A stretch of 64,000 bases of DNA, taken from the NCBI RefSeq assembly GCF_014084105.1, contig NZ_CP048289.1, positions 3,915,922 through 3,979,921 on the forward strand, written 5' to 3'. Both the position numbers and the translations under genes were made by a program. Below, one piece after another: positions 17,914-61,000 of the stretch. Origin of the DNA: Streptacidiphilus sp. P02-A3a (GTDB taxonomy: Bacteria; Actinomycetota; Actinomycetes; Streptomycetales; Streptomycetaceae). The notes below the pieces were generated by a model. That model ran no database searches. It was not told the DNA's origin and worked only from the letters and a program-made list of their open reading frames with translations. Position 1 is the stretch's first letter, and each line of letters starts with the position of its first letter.

Positions 17914-20900
17914 TCAGCCGACCTGCTCCGGGAGCGACACCTCCCGGGCGATGGCCGACACCGTGGTCAGCGTCGGCGCCGCGATCACCCGGCCGAGGTG
18001 GGACATGAACGCGGTCTCCCGCTGCGGCGGCAGGACCTCCCGGCAGACCCCGGCCAGCATCGTCAGCAGCGACAGCGAGTCCCCGCCCAGCTGGTGGAAG
18101 TCGGTGTGCGCGTCGATCCGGTGCGGCTCGACACCCAGGATGCCCGACCAGATCGAGGCGACCTTGGCCTCCACCGGGTCCCGGTCCGGATCCGCCGCGC
18201 CGTCGGCCGGGCCGCCGTCCGCCCGCTCGGCGAAGGGGTCGGGCAGCGAGCGCACGTCCACCTTCCCGGCGACGCTGTAGGGGATCCGCTCCACCACGAA
18301 GGTCGCCGCCGGAACCATGTACGCGGGCAGCCGCTCGGCGGCGTGCGCCTGCAACTCCGCGACCTCGACCGCGCCGTTCACCAGCACGTAGCCGTAGAGC
18401 CCCTTGCCGGAGCCGTCCGGGCGGCTGCGGGCCACCACCACGGCCCGGTCCACCCGCGGATGCTCCTCCAGGGTGTTCGCCACCTCGGCCGGTTCGACCC
18501 GGTGACCGCGCACCTTCACCTGGTCGTCGATCCGGCCCAGGAACTCAAGGCCGCCGTCCGGCAGCCGCCGGGCCAGGTCCCCGGTCCGGTACACCCTGGT
18601 CCCGTCGGCCAGCCGGGGGAAGCGCTCGGCGTCCAGGTCGGGGCGGCCCAGGTACCCCCGGGCCAGCTGCACCCCGGCCAGGTACATCTCGCCCACCTCG
18701 CCGGTCGGCACGAACCGCCGGTTCGGGTCGAGCAGGTGCACCTGGGTGTTGTGGGCGGGCACGCCGATCGGCACGGCCGCGAGCTCGGCGTCCCGCACCG
18801 GGTCGAAGGTGTAGGCGGTGCAGCCGATGGTGGCCTCGGTCGGGCCGTACTCGTTGATGATCCGGCAGTCCGGGCCGAACATCTGCTGCGCCCGCGCGGC
18901 GACCTCTACCCGCAGCTGCTCACCGACGACGACGATGCTGCGGAAGCCGGTCGGTTCGACGTCCAGCCGACCGATCAGCTCCAGGTGCGACGGGGTGAGG
19001 TTGAGCATGGTCGCGCCGGACTCCTCCAGCAGCCGGCGCAGCGTCAGGTGGGTGGGCTGGTCCTGGACCAGCACCACCGTCCCGCCGGTGATCAGCGGCA
19101 GGAAGATCGAGGTCCCGGACACGTCGAAGGAGAGCGAGGTCAGCAGCGGCAGCCGGGTCCCGGCGTCGACGCCGAACTCCTCGATGCCCCAGTGCAGGTA
19201 GTTGAGCAGGCTGCCGTGCTCGATCTGGACGCCCTTGGGCCGCCCGGTGGACCCCGACGTGTACAGGACGTAGGCCAGGTCGTCCGGCCGCGACTCGGCG
19301 TCCACCGAGGGGCCGGGGTCGGCGGCGGTCCCGAGCAGGTCGTCCAGGGCGATCGGCGCGCAGCTGTCCGGGCAGTGCTCGCGGCCCTGCTGCCCGGCCT
19401 CCACCAGGCAGAACCGGGCGCCCGAGTCGGACAGCAGACCGGCCAGCCGGGCGTCCGGATGCCGCACCTCCAGCGGCAGGTACCCGGCTCCGGCGCGGAG
19501 GATCCCCCAGATCGCGGCGATCGCCGCCGGAGTCCGCTCGGCGAGCACACCCACCACCTCACCGCGGTCCACGCCCCGGGCGCGCAGCCCGGCCGCGACC
19601 GCGTCCGCGCGGCGGCTCAGCTCACGGTAGGTCACCTCGCCCTGGGGGCCGCTCAGCGCGACCGCGTCCGGGGTGAGCTCGACCTGGTCGCGGAACAGCT
19701 GGAGCAGCGAGCGCGGGGAGGCCGGCTCCCGCTCGGTGCGGTTCGCCGCCGGATCGCGGTCGGCCCGCGGCGACAGCGCCTCCACCACCGAGTCGAGCAG
19801 CGCGTCCATCCGCTCGGCGGCACCCGGCACGTTCCGCCAGGTGAGCACGATCTCGGTGCGGCCGGAGGTCTCGATGACGTCGATGCCGGGAGGCGCCGAG
19901 GGGCCCGAACCACCCAGGTTGTACAGGGTGGTGGCGCGGAAGGAGTCGGCGCTGTAGTCCGCCGGGTCGGTGAAGCCGAGGTTGGTGACGAAGGCCGTGC
20001 CCATGAAGAGCTGCTTCTTCACCGCCGCTGCCTCCATGCCGTCGGCGAGCACCCGCAGCACCGGCCGTGGCACCCGCAGCAGCCAGGAACCGGTGCGCAG
20101 GGCGATCTCCCGGTTCTCGGACAGCCCCGTCAGCAGGTCCTGGTGGACCTCCTCCCAGCCGGTGCCCGGCGCCACGTCGAGGTCGACGGCCAGCGACAGC
20201 CAGCCGGTGGACCGCAGGTCGGGCTGGTGCCGACGCAGGTCGACCGGGACGAAGAAGCGCGCCTTCGCCTCCGGCAGCGAGTCCGGCTCGGTGGCCGCGG
20301 CGACGGCGGCGATCACCTTGGCGGTGACCGCGGCCTGGGTGCCCTCGATCGTCCGCCGCCGCCAGATCAGGCCGTGCCGCCCGGAGGTCAGCGGCGCCAT
20401 CAGCGTGGGCCACTCCGACTTGCCCTGGCCGCGCGGGATCGGCGGCAGGCCCTCGGGCAGCAGCTGCCGCAGGAACTCGTCACTGTTCCAGGCCGAGGGA
20501 GCACCCAGCGGCTGCTCACCGCGCAGTACTCGGAACACGTCCGCCGCCCAGACCAGTACGCCCCGGGCGTCGGTCACCCCGTGGAAGCCGCGGAAGACCA
20601 GCCGCAGCGGCTGCCCGGGACCGCCGGGCACGAACAGCACCTCGCAGGTGGGGCCGCCGTCGTTGAGCGTGGTCTGCAGCGCGGGATCGGCCAGCAGGTC
20701 CTGTCCGTCCGGCAGCCGCACCACGCGCACCTCCGGGGCGACACCGCTGTCCACCCAGCTCCGCCGCCGACGGCGCAGCCGGGTACCGGGGCACACCTCG
20801 GCGACCGCGGCCACGGCCGCGGCCAGGGCCTCGGCGCTGAGCTCCCCCTCGCCCTCGAACACGTGCTGGATGACGTTCGGCACGCCCATCCCGGCGTAGA

Positions 20901-20961
20901 TCCATTCGGCCGGCCCCATCCGTCGGACGTACGACGAGGCAGAGGTGTGCGCGTTGTTCAC
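17914..20961 (-). CDS. single-module non-ribosomal peptide synthetase, C-A-PCP
   Basis: This 1015-residue protein has three domains. The first about 420 residues are a condensation/acyltransferase-like domain in which the usual HHxxxDG reads FHGVTDARG, keeping the second histidine, the aspartate and the glycine. The adenylation domain follows, with LYTSGSTGRPKG, EYGPTEATIG, YRTGDLARR and the A10 motif AGKVDVRSLP. A peptidyl carrier with the phosphopantetheine serine in LGGDSL ends the protein, and there is no thioesterase. Aligning by eye to GrsA gives a pocket of roughly D-V-T-N-V-V-E-I-G-K, closest to Asn/Asp-type codes; this is a weak call. I chose GTG 20961 with GGAG 5 bases upstream. ATG 21024 (GGAAG upstream) would add 21 residues. 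It diverges from the PKS genes and may add an amino-acid-derived unit to the polyketide. Confidence 0.85.
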   Translation of the reverse strand: MNNAHTSASSYVRRMGPAEWIYAGMGVPNVIQHVFEGEGELSAEALAAAVAAVAEVCPGTRLRRRRRSWVDSGVAPEVRVVRLPDGQDLLADPALQTTLNDGGPTCEVLFVPGGPGQPLRLVFRGFHGVTDARGVLVWAADVFRVLRGEQPLGAPSAWNSDEFLRQLLPEGLPPIPRGQGKSEWPTLMAPLTSGRHGLIWRRRTIEGTQAAVTAKVIAAVAAATEPDSLPEAKARFFVPVDLRRHQPDLRSTGWLSLAVDLDVAPGTGWEEVHQDLLTGLSENREIALRTGSWLLRVPRPVLRVLADGMEAAAVKKQLFMGTAFVTNLGFTDPADYSADSFRATTLYNLGGSGPSAPPGIDVIETSGRTEIVLTWRNVPGAAERMDALLDSVVEALSPRADRDPAANRTEREPASPRSLLQLFRDQVELTPDAVALSGPQGEVTYRELSRRADAVAAGLRARGVDRGEVVGVLAERTPAAIAAIWGILRAGAGYLPLEVRHPDARLAGLLSDSGARFCLVEAGQQGREHCPDSCAPIALDDLLGTAADPGPSVDAESRPDDLAYVLYTSGSTGRPKGVQIEHGSLLNYLHWGIEEFGVDAGTRLPLLTSLSFDVSGTSIFLPLITGGTVVLVQDQPTHLTLRRLLEESGATMLNLTPSHLELIGRLDVEPTGFRSIVVVGEQLRVEVAARAQQMFGPDCRIINEYGPTEATIGCTAYTFDPVRDAELAAVPIGVPAHNTQVHLLDPNRRFVPTGEVGEMYLAGVQLARGYLGRPDLDAERFPRLADGTRVYRTGDLARRLPDGGLEFLGRIDDQVKVRGHRVEPAEVANTLEEHPRVDRAVVVARSRPDGSGKGLYGYVLVNGAVEVAELQAHAAERLPAYMVPAATFVVERIPYSVAGKVDVRSLPDPFAERADGGPADGAADPDRDPVEAKVASIWSGILGVEPHRIDAHTDFHQLGGDSLSLLTMLAGVCREVLPPQRETAFMSHLGRVIAAPTLTTVSAIAREVSLPEQVG

Positions 20962-21197
20962 GGTGTCTCCAGGGCCGGGTGCCAGGTACCGGGGGTGATT
21001 GTGGACGTCTGCCGCCGTTGGCATGTGGACTTCCGGTGGCTGCGAAGTGAAAAGGAGTCTTCGGCTGTTCGGAGGTGGTCGGAGATGTTCAATCCGGCGG
21101 CCGATGGGCCATGCTGGGGCCGAATCGTCCGGGTGCGCGCCGGAGAGATGCGAGCCTGGCTGTTTCCTTTCCCGTACGACGGAGGAAGTGGGCTGAC
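20962..21197. promoter_or_regulatory. divergent intergenic region between the NRPS and the small-protein gene
   Basis: These 236 bases separate two divergent genes and must hold both promoters, but I could not identify convincing -35/-10 pairs. GGAGG at 21181-21185 precedes the rightward gene. No coding frame with actinobacterial codon use is visible beyond a possible N-terminal extension of the NRPS to 21024. Confidence 0.4.
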
Positions 21198-21443
21198 GTG
21201 AAAGACGAGACCTCGCCGCTGGAGATGCATTCCGGGCAACTGTACGCCCTCCTTGAGGGCGGTCCTGTCGACATACCGGTCGACCGCAGGGAACACCCGG
21301 TCGGGGCTGCGGACGGCAAGATAAAGCTCCCGTACTACGGTGGTTACGAGCATTTCGAGCGTACCGACGAGTACTCCGGCGGCTACGACGGGCAGCGCCG
21401 CCTGATCTACCGCTGGGTGACCAGGACCGAGATCGCCGAGTGA
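21198..21443 (+). CDS. small DUF5988-like protein
   Basis: This 81-residue protein starts at GTG, with GGAGG (21181-21185) 12 bases upstream, a slightly long gap. The central LLEGGPVDIP and the later KIKLPYYGGYEHFE and IYRWVTRTEIAE segments resemble DUF5988, a family of roughly 70-80-residue actinobacterial proteins often found near secondary-metabolite genes. The family name is from memory. No membrane segment or catalytic motif is seen, and the function is unknown. Its position as the first rightward gene before the PKS genes, divergent from the NRPS, suggests co-regulation with the cluster. Confidence 0.7.
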   Translation: MKDETSPLEMHSGQLYALLEGGPVDIPVDRREHPVGAADGKIKLPYYGGYEHFERTDEYSGGYDGQRRLIYRWVTRTEIAE

Positions 21444-21457
21444 GTCCGAGCACCACA

Positions 21458-21498
21458 GACGGCGTTCAACTGCTGAGAGTTCACAGTTGAACGCCGTC
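21458..21498. promoter_or_regulatory. perfect 15-bp inverted repeat (operator or terminator)
   Basis: GACGGCGTTCAACTG (21458-21472) and CAGTTGAACGCCGTC (21484-21498) are exact complements around an 11-base spacer. It begins 14 bases after the stop of the small-protein gene, so it could terminate that transcript. Its core GTTCAAC/GTTGAAC recurs in the pair at 21536-21563 with almost the same spacing, which favours a protein-binding site. Confidence 0.65.
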
Positions 21499-21535
21499 GT
21501 CCGGCGTGCGCATTCACCAGGCCAGGTTCTCTTTT

Positions 21536-21563
21536 GTTCAACCGGGTAATTCCGCAGTTGAAC
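21536..21563. promoter_or_regulatory. second GTTCAAC/GTTGAAC inverted pair
   Basis: GTTCAAC (21536-21542) and GTTGAAC (21557-21563) are 21 bp apart centre to centre, against 22 bp in the pair at 21464-21492. The right arm shares the longer core CAGTTGAACG with the first pair. Two helical turns of spacing suit a dimer of dimers or a large activator. Confidence 0.55.
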
Positions 21564-21600
21564 GGCGCGGTAACCGCCCCGGCTGCCACCCGGGTGAAGG

Positions 21601-21630
21601 TTGCGTGCCCCTGCGCGGCCCAGTTAGCAT
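21601..21630 (+). promoter_or_regulatory. promoter candidate for the PKS operon
   Basis: TTGCGT (21601-21606), an 18-base spacer and TAGCAT (21625-21630) form a plausible sigma-70-type promoter. The paired repeats lie about 75-175 bases upstream of the predicted start, where an activator would be expected. The leader would be about 140 bases. Confidence 0.35.
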
Positions 21631-21776
21631 CCTGCTCAAGGTGATTCGCATTCGGTCGTGTCTCTGTTTTCTCATACGGAGATGTTTTCGCCCGCCAGAC
21701 CGGGAAGCCCTCCCGGAAAGCCTTTTTGCATCGATTCATGGGAAAGCTCGCAGAGCGATCAGGGAATGGCGACTGA

Positions 21777-35948
<14,172 letters not shown>

Positions 35949-35993
35949 CATGGTCGACCACGTTGATAGCTTCGGAAATATGAGGTTCCGCAG

Positions 35994-54974
<18,981 letters not shown>

Positions 54975-55023
54975 CAACCTGTCCGTCGAACCGTTCGGCC
55001 GGCGCTGGTGAGGGAGAACTCTG

Positions 55024-58000
55024 ATGGTGGAGAGTGAAAAGCTGCTGGCCTACCTGAAGAGGGTGTCGGCCGAGCTGTACGAGACCCGGGAACGGCTGCG
55101 CAAATTCGAGACCGGGGAGCAGGAACCGGTAGCGATCGTCGGAATGAGCTGCCGACTCCCGGGCGGGGTCGACAGCCCGGAGAGCTTCTGGGACCTGCTG
55201 GCCTCGGGTACCGATGCGATATCCGGATATCCGACGGACCGCGGCTGGGAAAGCGGCATGGAACTCGATCCGGATTCGGCGATGTGCCGTGGCGGATTCG
55301 TCCACGACGCGGCCCGTTTCGACCCGGGATTCTTCGGCATCAGCCCGCGTGAGGCGCTGGCGATGGACCCGCAGCAGCGGCTGCTGCTGGAGACCTCCTG
55401 GGAGGCGCTGGAGCGGGCGGGCATCGACCCGACCTCGCTCCAGGGCTCGCCCACGGGCGTGTTCGCCGGAGCGTCGTTCGCCGGGTACCCGGCGGAGGCC
55501 GCCGCCGGGTCCGGCATCTACCAGATGACCGGAACCGCGCCCAGTGTCATCTCCGGCCGGATCTCGTACACGCTGGGCCTGGAGGGCCCGGCGGTGACCG
55601 TGGACACCGCCTGCTCGTCCTCGCTGGTGGCGCTGCACCTGGCCGCCCAGACGCTGCGGTCCGGCGAGTGCTCGCTGGCACTGGCGGGCGGGGTGACCGT
55701 GATGGCCGTCCCCGCCGCGTTCTCGGAGATCTCCCGCCAGGAGGGGCTGGCCGAGGACGGCCGCTGCAAGGCCTTCGGCGCCGGAGCCGACGGCACCGGC
55801 TGGGCCGAGGGAGCAGCGGTGCTGGTCCTGGAGCGGCTGTCCGACGCGCGCCGCAACGGGCATCCGGTGCTGGCGGTGGTGCGCGGCAGCGCGGTGAACC
55901 AGGACGGCGCGTCGAACGGTCTGACCGCGCCGAACGGTCCCTCGCAGCAGCGGGTGATCCGGGCCGCGCTGGCCAGCGCCAGGCTGACGGCGGCGGACGT
56001 GGACGCGGTCGAGGCGCACGGCACCGGCACCGTCCTCGGCGACCCGATCGAGGCGCAGGCGCTGCTCGCCACCTACGGCCAGGACCGGCCCGAGGACCGG
56101 CCGGTGTGGCTGGGCTCGGTGAAGTCCAACATCGGCCACACCCAGGCGGCGGCGGGCGCGGCCGGGGTGATGAAGATGGTGCTCGCGCTGCGGCACGGCC
56201 TGCTGCCGTCCACGCTGCACGTGACGGAGCCGTCCACGCACATCGACTGGGCGTCCGGGCAGGTCCGGCTGCTGAACGAGCCGGTGCCGTGGACGGCCGA
56301 CGGCCGCCCCCGGCGGGCGGCGGTGTCGGCCTTCGGGGTCAGCGGCACCAACGCCCACGTCATCCTGGAGGAGGCCCCCGCCGCCGAACCGGAGAGCGGC
56401 GACGCCGCCGCCCCGGACGACGCCGGGAAGGTGCTGACCGGGGGTCCGGCGGTCTGGCCGCTCTCCGGCCGCAGCGCCGCCGCGCTGACCGCCCAGGCCG
56501 CGCGGCTGGGCGCCGCGATCCCGGAGTCGGACCCGGTCGATGTCGGCTGGTCGCTGGCCACCACCCGTTCGGCCTTCGAGCACCGCGCCGTCCTCGTCGG
56601 CGACGGCCGCGAGGCGCTGACGACCGGACTGTCCGCGCTGGCGGCCGGTGAACCCTGGCCCGGCCTGGTCACCGGCGCCGCCGGCACACCCGGTCCGGTG
56701 GTCTTTGTGTTTCCTGGGCAGGGTGGTCAGTGGGTGGGGATGGGGTTGGAGTTGGCGGCGGTGTCGCCGGTGTTCGCGGCGCGGTTGGCGGAGTGTGGGG
56801 AGGCGTTGGCGCCGTTTGTGGAGTGGGATCTGTTTGAGGTTTTGGGTGATGCGGACAGTCTGTCGCGGTTGGATGTGGTGCATCCGGCGTTGTGGGCGGT
56901 GATGGTGTCGTTGGCGGCGGTGTGGGAGGCGGCGGGGGTTCGTGCGGATGCGGTGGTCGGGCATTCGCAGGGGGAGATCGCGGCGGCGTGTGTGGCTGGG
57001 GTGTTGTCGTTGGCTGATGGTGCGCGGGTGGTGGCGCGTCGGGGTCAGGCGATGGTGGGGTTGGCGGGTCGGGGTGGGGTGTTGTCGATTGCGGCGTCGT
57101 TGGGGGTGGTGGAGGAGCGGTTGCGTGGTGGGGATGGCCGGGTGAGTGTGGCGGCGGTCAACGGTCCTGCGGCGGTGGCTGTTTCGGGTGTGGTGGAGGC
57201 GTTGGAGGTGTTGGCGGCGGAGTGTGAGCGGGACGGGGTGCGGACGCGGTTCGTGCCGATGGACTACGCGCCGCACGGTCCGCAGGTGGAGGGCATTCGG
57301 GAGGCGGTGCTGTCCGGGTTGGAGGGGATCGCGCCGGGTGTGGCGGTGGTTCCGATGGTGTCGGGGATGACGGGGGAGTATCTGGACGGCGCGGAGGCGG
57401 GTGCGGGGTACTGGTACGACAGCCTGCGTTCCACCGTCCAGTTCACGCGTGGGGTCGAGCGGTTGGGGCGGGACGGGTACGGGGTGTTCATCGAGGTGTC
57501 GCCGCATCCGGTGCTGACCTCGGGGACGGCCGCGACGTTGGAGGGGCTGGGGTTGGAGCCGGTGGTGACCGGCACGCTGCGGCGTCAGGACGGCGGCGCG
57601 GCACGATTGTTGGCCTCACTGGCGGCAGTGCACGTACACGGGGTGGAGGTCGACTGGTCGGCGGTACTGCCCGCCGGACACCGGATCGACCTGCCGACAT
57701 ATCCGTTCCAGCGTCAGCACTACTGGCCCGATTCCGTGGCCGGTGCCGCCGACGTCGCCTCCGCCGGTCTGGGATCGGTCGGGCATCCCCTGCTCGGCGC
57801 GGTGATCGAACTGGCCGACGGCGACGCGCTGGTGTTCACCGGGCGGCTGTCGCCGACGGCCCAGCCCTGGCTCGCCCAGCACCAGGCGGGCGGCACGGTG
57901 TTCTTCCCCGGCAGCGGCTTCGCCGAACTCGCCGCGGTGGCCGGAGCACGACTCGGCTGCACCCGGATCGACGAACTGACCATGGCCGAGCCGCTGCCGC

Positions 58001-61000
58001 TCGCCGCGAGCGGCGCGGTCCAGGTCCAGGTCACCGTGAGCGGCCCGAACGGTGCCGGGCAGCGGGAGGTCGAGATCTTCGCCCGCCCGGCGGACGCGGG
58101 CGTCCCCTGGACCAGGCACGCCGCCGGGCGGATCGCCCCGGCCCTGCCGCCCGCCGGATTCGCCGACGGGTTCGGCGTCTGGCCCCCGACCGGCGCCGTG
58201 GCGGTACCGGTCGACGACGGGTACCGGGAGCTCGCGGCGGCGGCCGGGTTCGGGCCCGCGTTCCAGGGCCTGCGGGCCGCCTGGCGGCGCGACGGCGAGG
58301 TCTTCGCCGAGGTCGCCCTGCCCGAGGCGGTCGCGGGCAACGCCGTTGACTTCGGCCTGCACCCGGCGCTGCTGGACGCCGCGCTGCACGCCGTCTGGCT
58401 GGCGGACCCGGCAGCTGCCGCCGAGGGCCCGCAACTGCCGTTCGCCTGGTCCGGCCTGTCGCTGTACGCGGTCGGCGCGTCGGTGCTGCGGGCCCGGCTG
58501 CGGCGGTCGCCGAACGGCGTGCTGTCGCTGCTCGCGGCCGACGCGACCGGCGCGCCGGTGGTGTCGGTGGAGTCGTTGGTGCTGCGCCCGCCGGCGTCCC
58601 TGGCAGCGGCCGGAAGCGCCCTGCGGGACGCCCTGTTCAGCATCGAGTGGACGCCCGTGCCGGTGTCGCCGCCCGCAGCCGACGGCCACTGGGGGGTCCT
58701 CGGCGGGGACCCGCTGGGGCTGGTCGAGCGCCTCGGCGCGGCCGGTGTCCAGGCCACGGCGTATGCCGATCCGGCCGCGATCGAGGCCGCTGGAGCGGTC
58801 CCGGCGCTGGTCCTGGCCGCCATCGGGACGCAGGCCGGTCAACCGGACGAGGCCGCGCGAGCCCGCCGGGTGACCGCTGAGGCGCTGGCACTGGCCCAGC
58901 AGTGGCTGGCGCTGGAGCTGCCGTCGCGGCTGGTCGTGGTCACCCGTGGCGCGGTCGCGACCGAACTCGCCGAGGACGTGGCCGATCTGGGCGCGGCCGC
59001 GGCCTGGGGCCTGCTGCGCTCGGCGCAGTCGGAGAACCCCGACCGGCTGGTCCTGGTCGACCTGCCCGCCGCAGACGATGCCGCCGCAGACGATGCCGCC
59101 ACCGGTGATCACGTCACTGACCCGGTCGCGGTGCTGGTGGCCGCGCTGGGCACGGCGGAGCCGGAGCTCGCGGTGCGTGGCGGCCGGGTCCACGCCCGTC
59201 GGCTGGCCCGCCCGTCCGCCCTCGCCGCACCGGCGGAGCCCGGGACGGCCCGCCGGGGCGCGGTCCTGGTCACCGGCGGTACCGGGAAGCTGGCCGGGCT
59301 CACCGCCCGGCACCTGGCCGTGACCGGCCGGGCGGAACGGCTGATCCTGGTCAGCCGCTCCGGTCCGGCCGCCGCCGGGGCCGCCGCCCTCGCCGCCGAC
59401 CTGGCCGCGACCGGGGTTGGCGTGACCGTCGCCGCCTGCGACGCCGGGGACCGGGCCGCGCTGACCGCGCTGCTGGCCGACACCACCCTGTCCGGCGTGG
59501 TGCACACCGCCGGGATCGTCGACGACGGCACCATCGGCGCGCTCACCCCCGAGCGTGTCGACGCCGTGATGCGGCCCAAGGCCGACGCGGCCTGGGCGCT
59601 GCACGAACTGACGCTGAATCAGGAGCTGGACCTGTTCGTCCTGTTCTCCTCCGGCGCGGCCACCTTCGGCGCCGCCGGGCAGGGCAACTACGCCGCCGGG
59701 AACGCCTTCCTGGACGCGCTGGCCGCCCGCCGCCGGGCAGCGGGGCTGACCGCCGTCTCCCTGGCCTGGGGAGCCTGGGTGGCCGGTGAGGGGATCGGCC
59801 GGAACCTCAGCAAGGACCTGCTGGACCGGATGACCGGCGGCGGCGCCAACGAACTGTCCGCCGACGAGGGCCTGGTCCTGCTCGACCTGGCGCTCGCCCG
59901 GGACGAGGCGGTGCTGATGCCGGTCCGCTTCGACGTCGCCGGGCTGCGTGCCCAGGTCGCCCGGGGCGGCGAGATCCCGGCCCTGCTGCGGGGGTTGGCC
60001 GGTCCGGCGCGACTGTCCACGGCCTCCGCCGGGAACCACGGCGCCGAGGCGGACACGCTGCGCCGCCGACTGGCCGGGCTGTCCCCGGCCGAACGCGACC
60101 GCGCGCTGACGGACCTCGTCCGCACCCACGTCGCGGCCGTCCTCGGCCACGCCTCGGCGGGCGCGGTCGAGGTGACCCGGGCGTTCACCGACCTCGGCTT
60201 CGACTCGCTGACCGCCGTCGACCTGCGCAACCGGCTGGGCGCGGCCACCGGGCTGCGGCTGCCCGCCACCCTGGTGTTCGACTACCCGACCACCGCCGTG
60301 CTGGCCGGTCACCTGACCGCCGAACTGCTCGGCGACCTGGGCGCGGAGGCCGCCGGGCCGGTGCTCACCGGCGCCCCGATCGAGCCCGACGAGCCGATCG
60401 CGATCGTGGGGATGGGCTGCCGCTATCCCGGCGGCGTCCGCGACCCGGAGGCGCTGTGGGAGCTGCTGGCCGCCGGGGGCGACGCGATCACCCCGCTGCC
60501 CCTGGACCGGGGCTGGGACCTGGACAGCCTGTACGACCCGGACCCGGACAAGGCCGGTACCTTCTACGCCCGCTCCGGCGGATTCGTGCACGACGCCGCC
60601 GAGTTCGACCCCGGCTTCTTCGGCATCAGCCCGCGTGAGGCGCTGGCGATGGACCCGCAGCAGCGGCTGCTGCTGGAGATCTCCTGGGAGGCGATGGAAC
60701 GCGCCGGGATCGACCCGGTGAGCCTGCGCGGCTCGCAGACCGCCGTCTTCGCCGGTGGCACCACCTGGGGGTACGGCCTTTTCGGCGCCGGCACCTCCGA
60801 AGGCCACCTGATGACCGGAGCCGCGACCAGCGTCCTGTCCGGACGCGTCTCGTACACGCTGGGCCTGGAGGGCCCGGCGATGACGATCGACACCGCCTGC
60901 TCGTCCTCGCTGGTGGCGGTGCACCTGGCCGCGCAGGCGCTGCGGTCCGGTGACTGCTCGCTGGCGCTGGCCGGTGGTGTCACCATCATGGCCACGCCGG

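Larger units (their letters stand above)
21444..21776. promoter_or_regulatory. control region upstream of the PKS genes
   Basis: No gene is seen in these 333 bases. They contain two inverted-repeat pairs of GTTCAAC/GTTGAAC (21464-21563), a promoter candidate (21601-21630) and an AT-richer leader leading to the first PKS gene. Confidence 0.65.
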
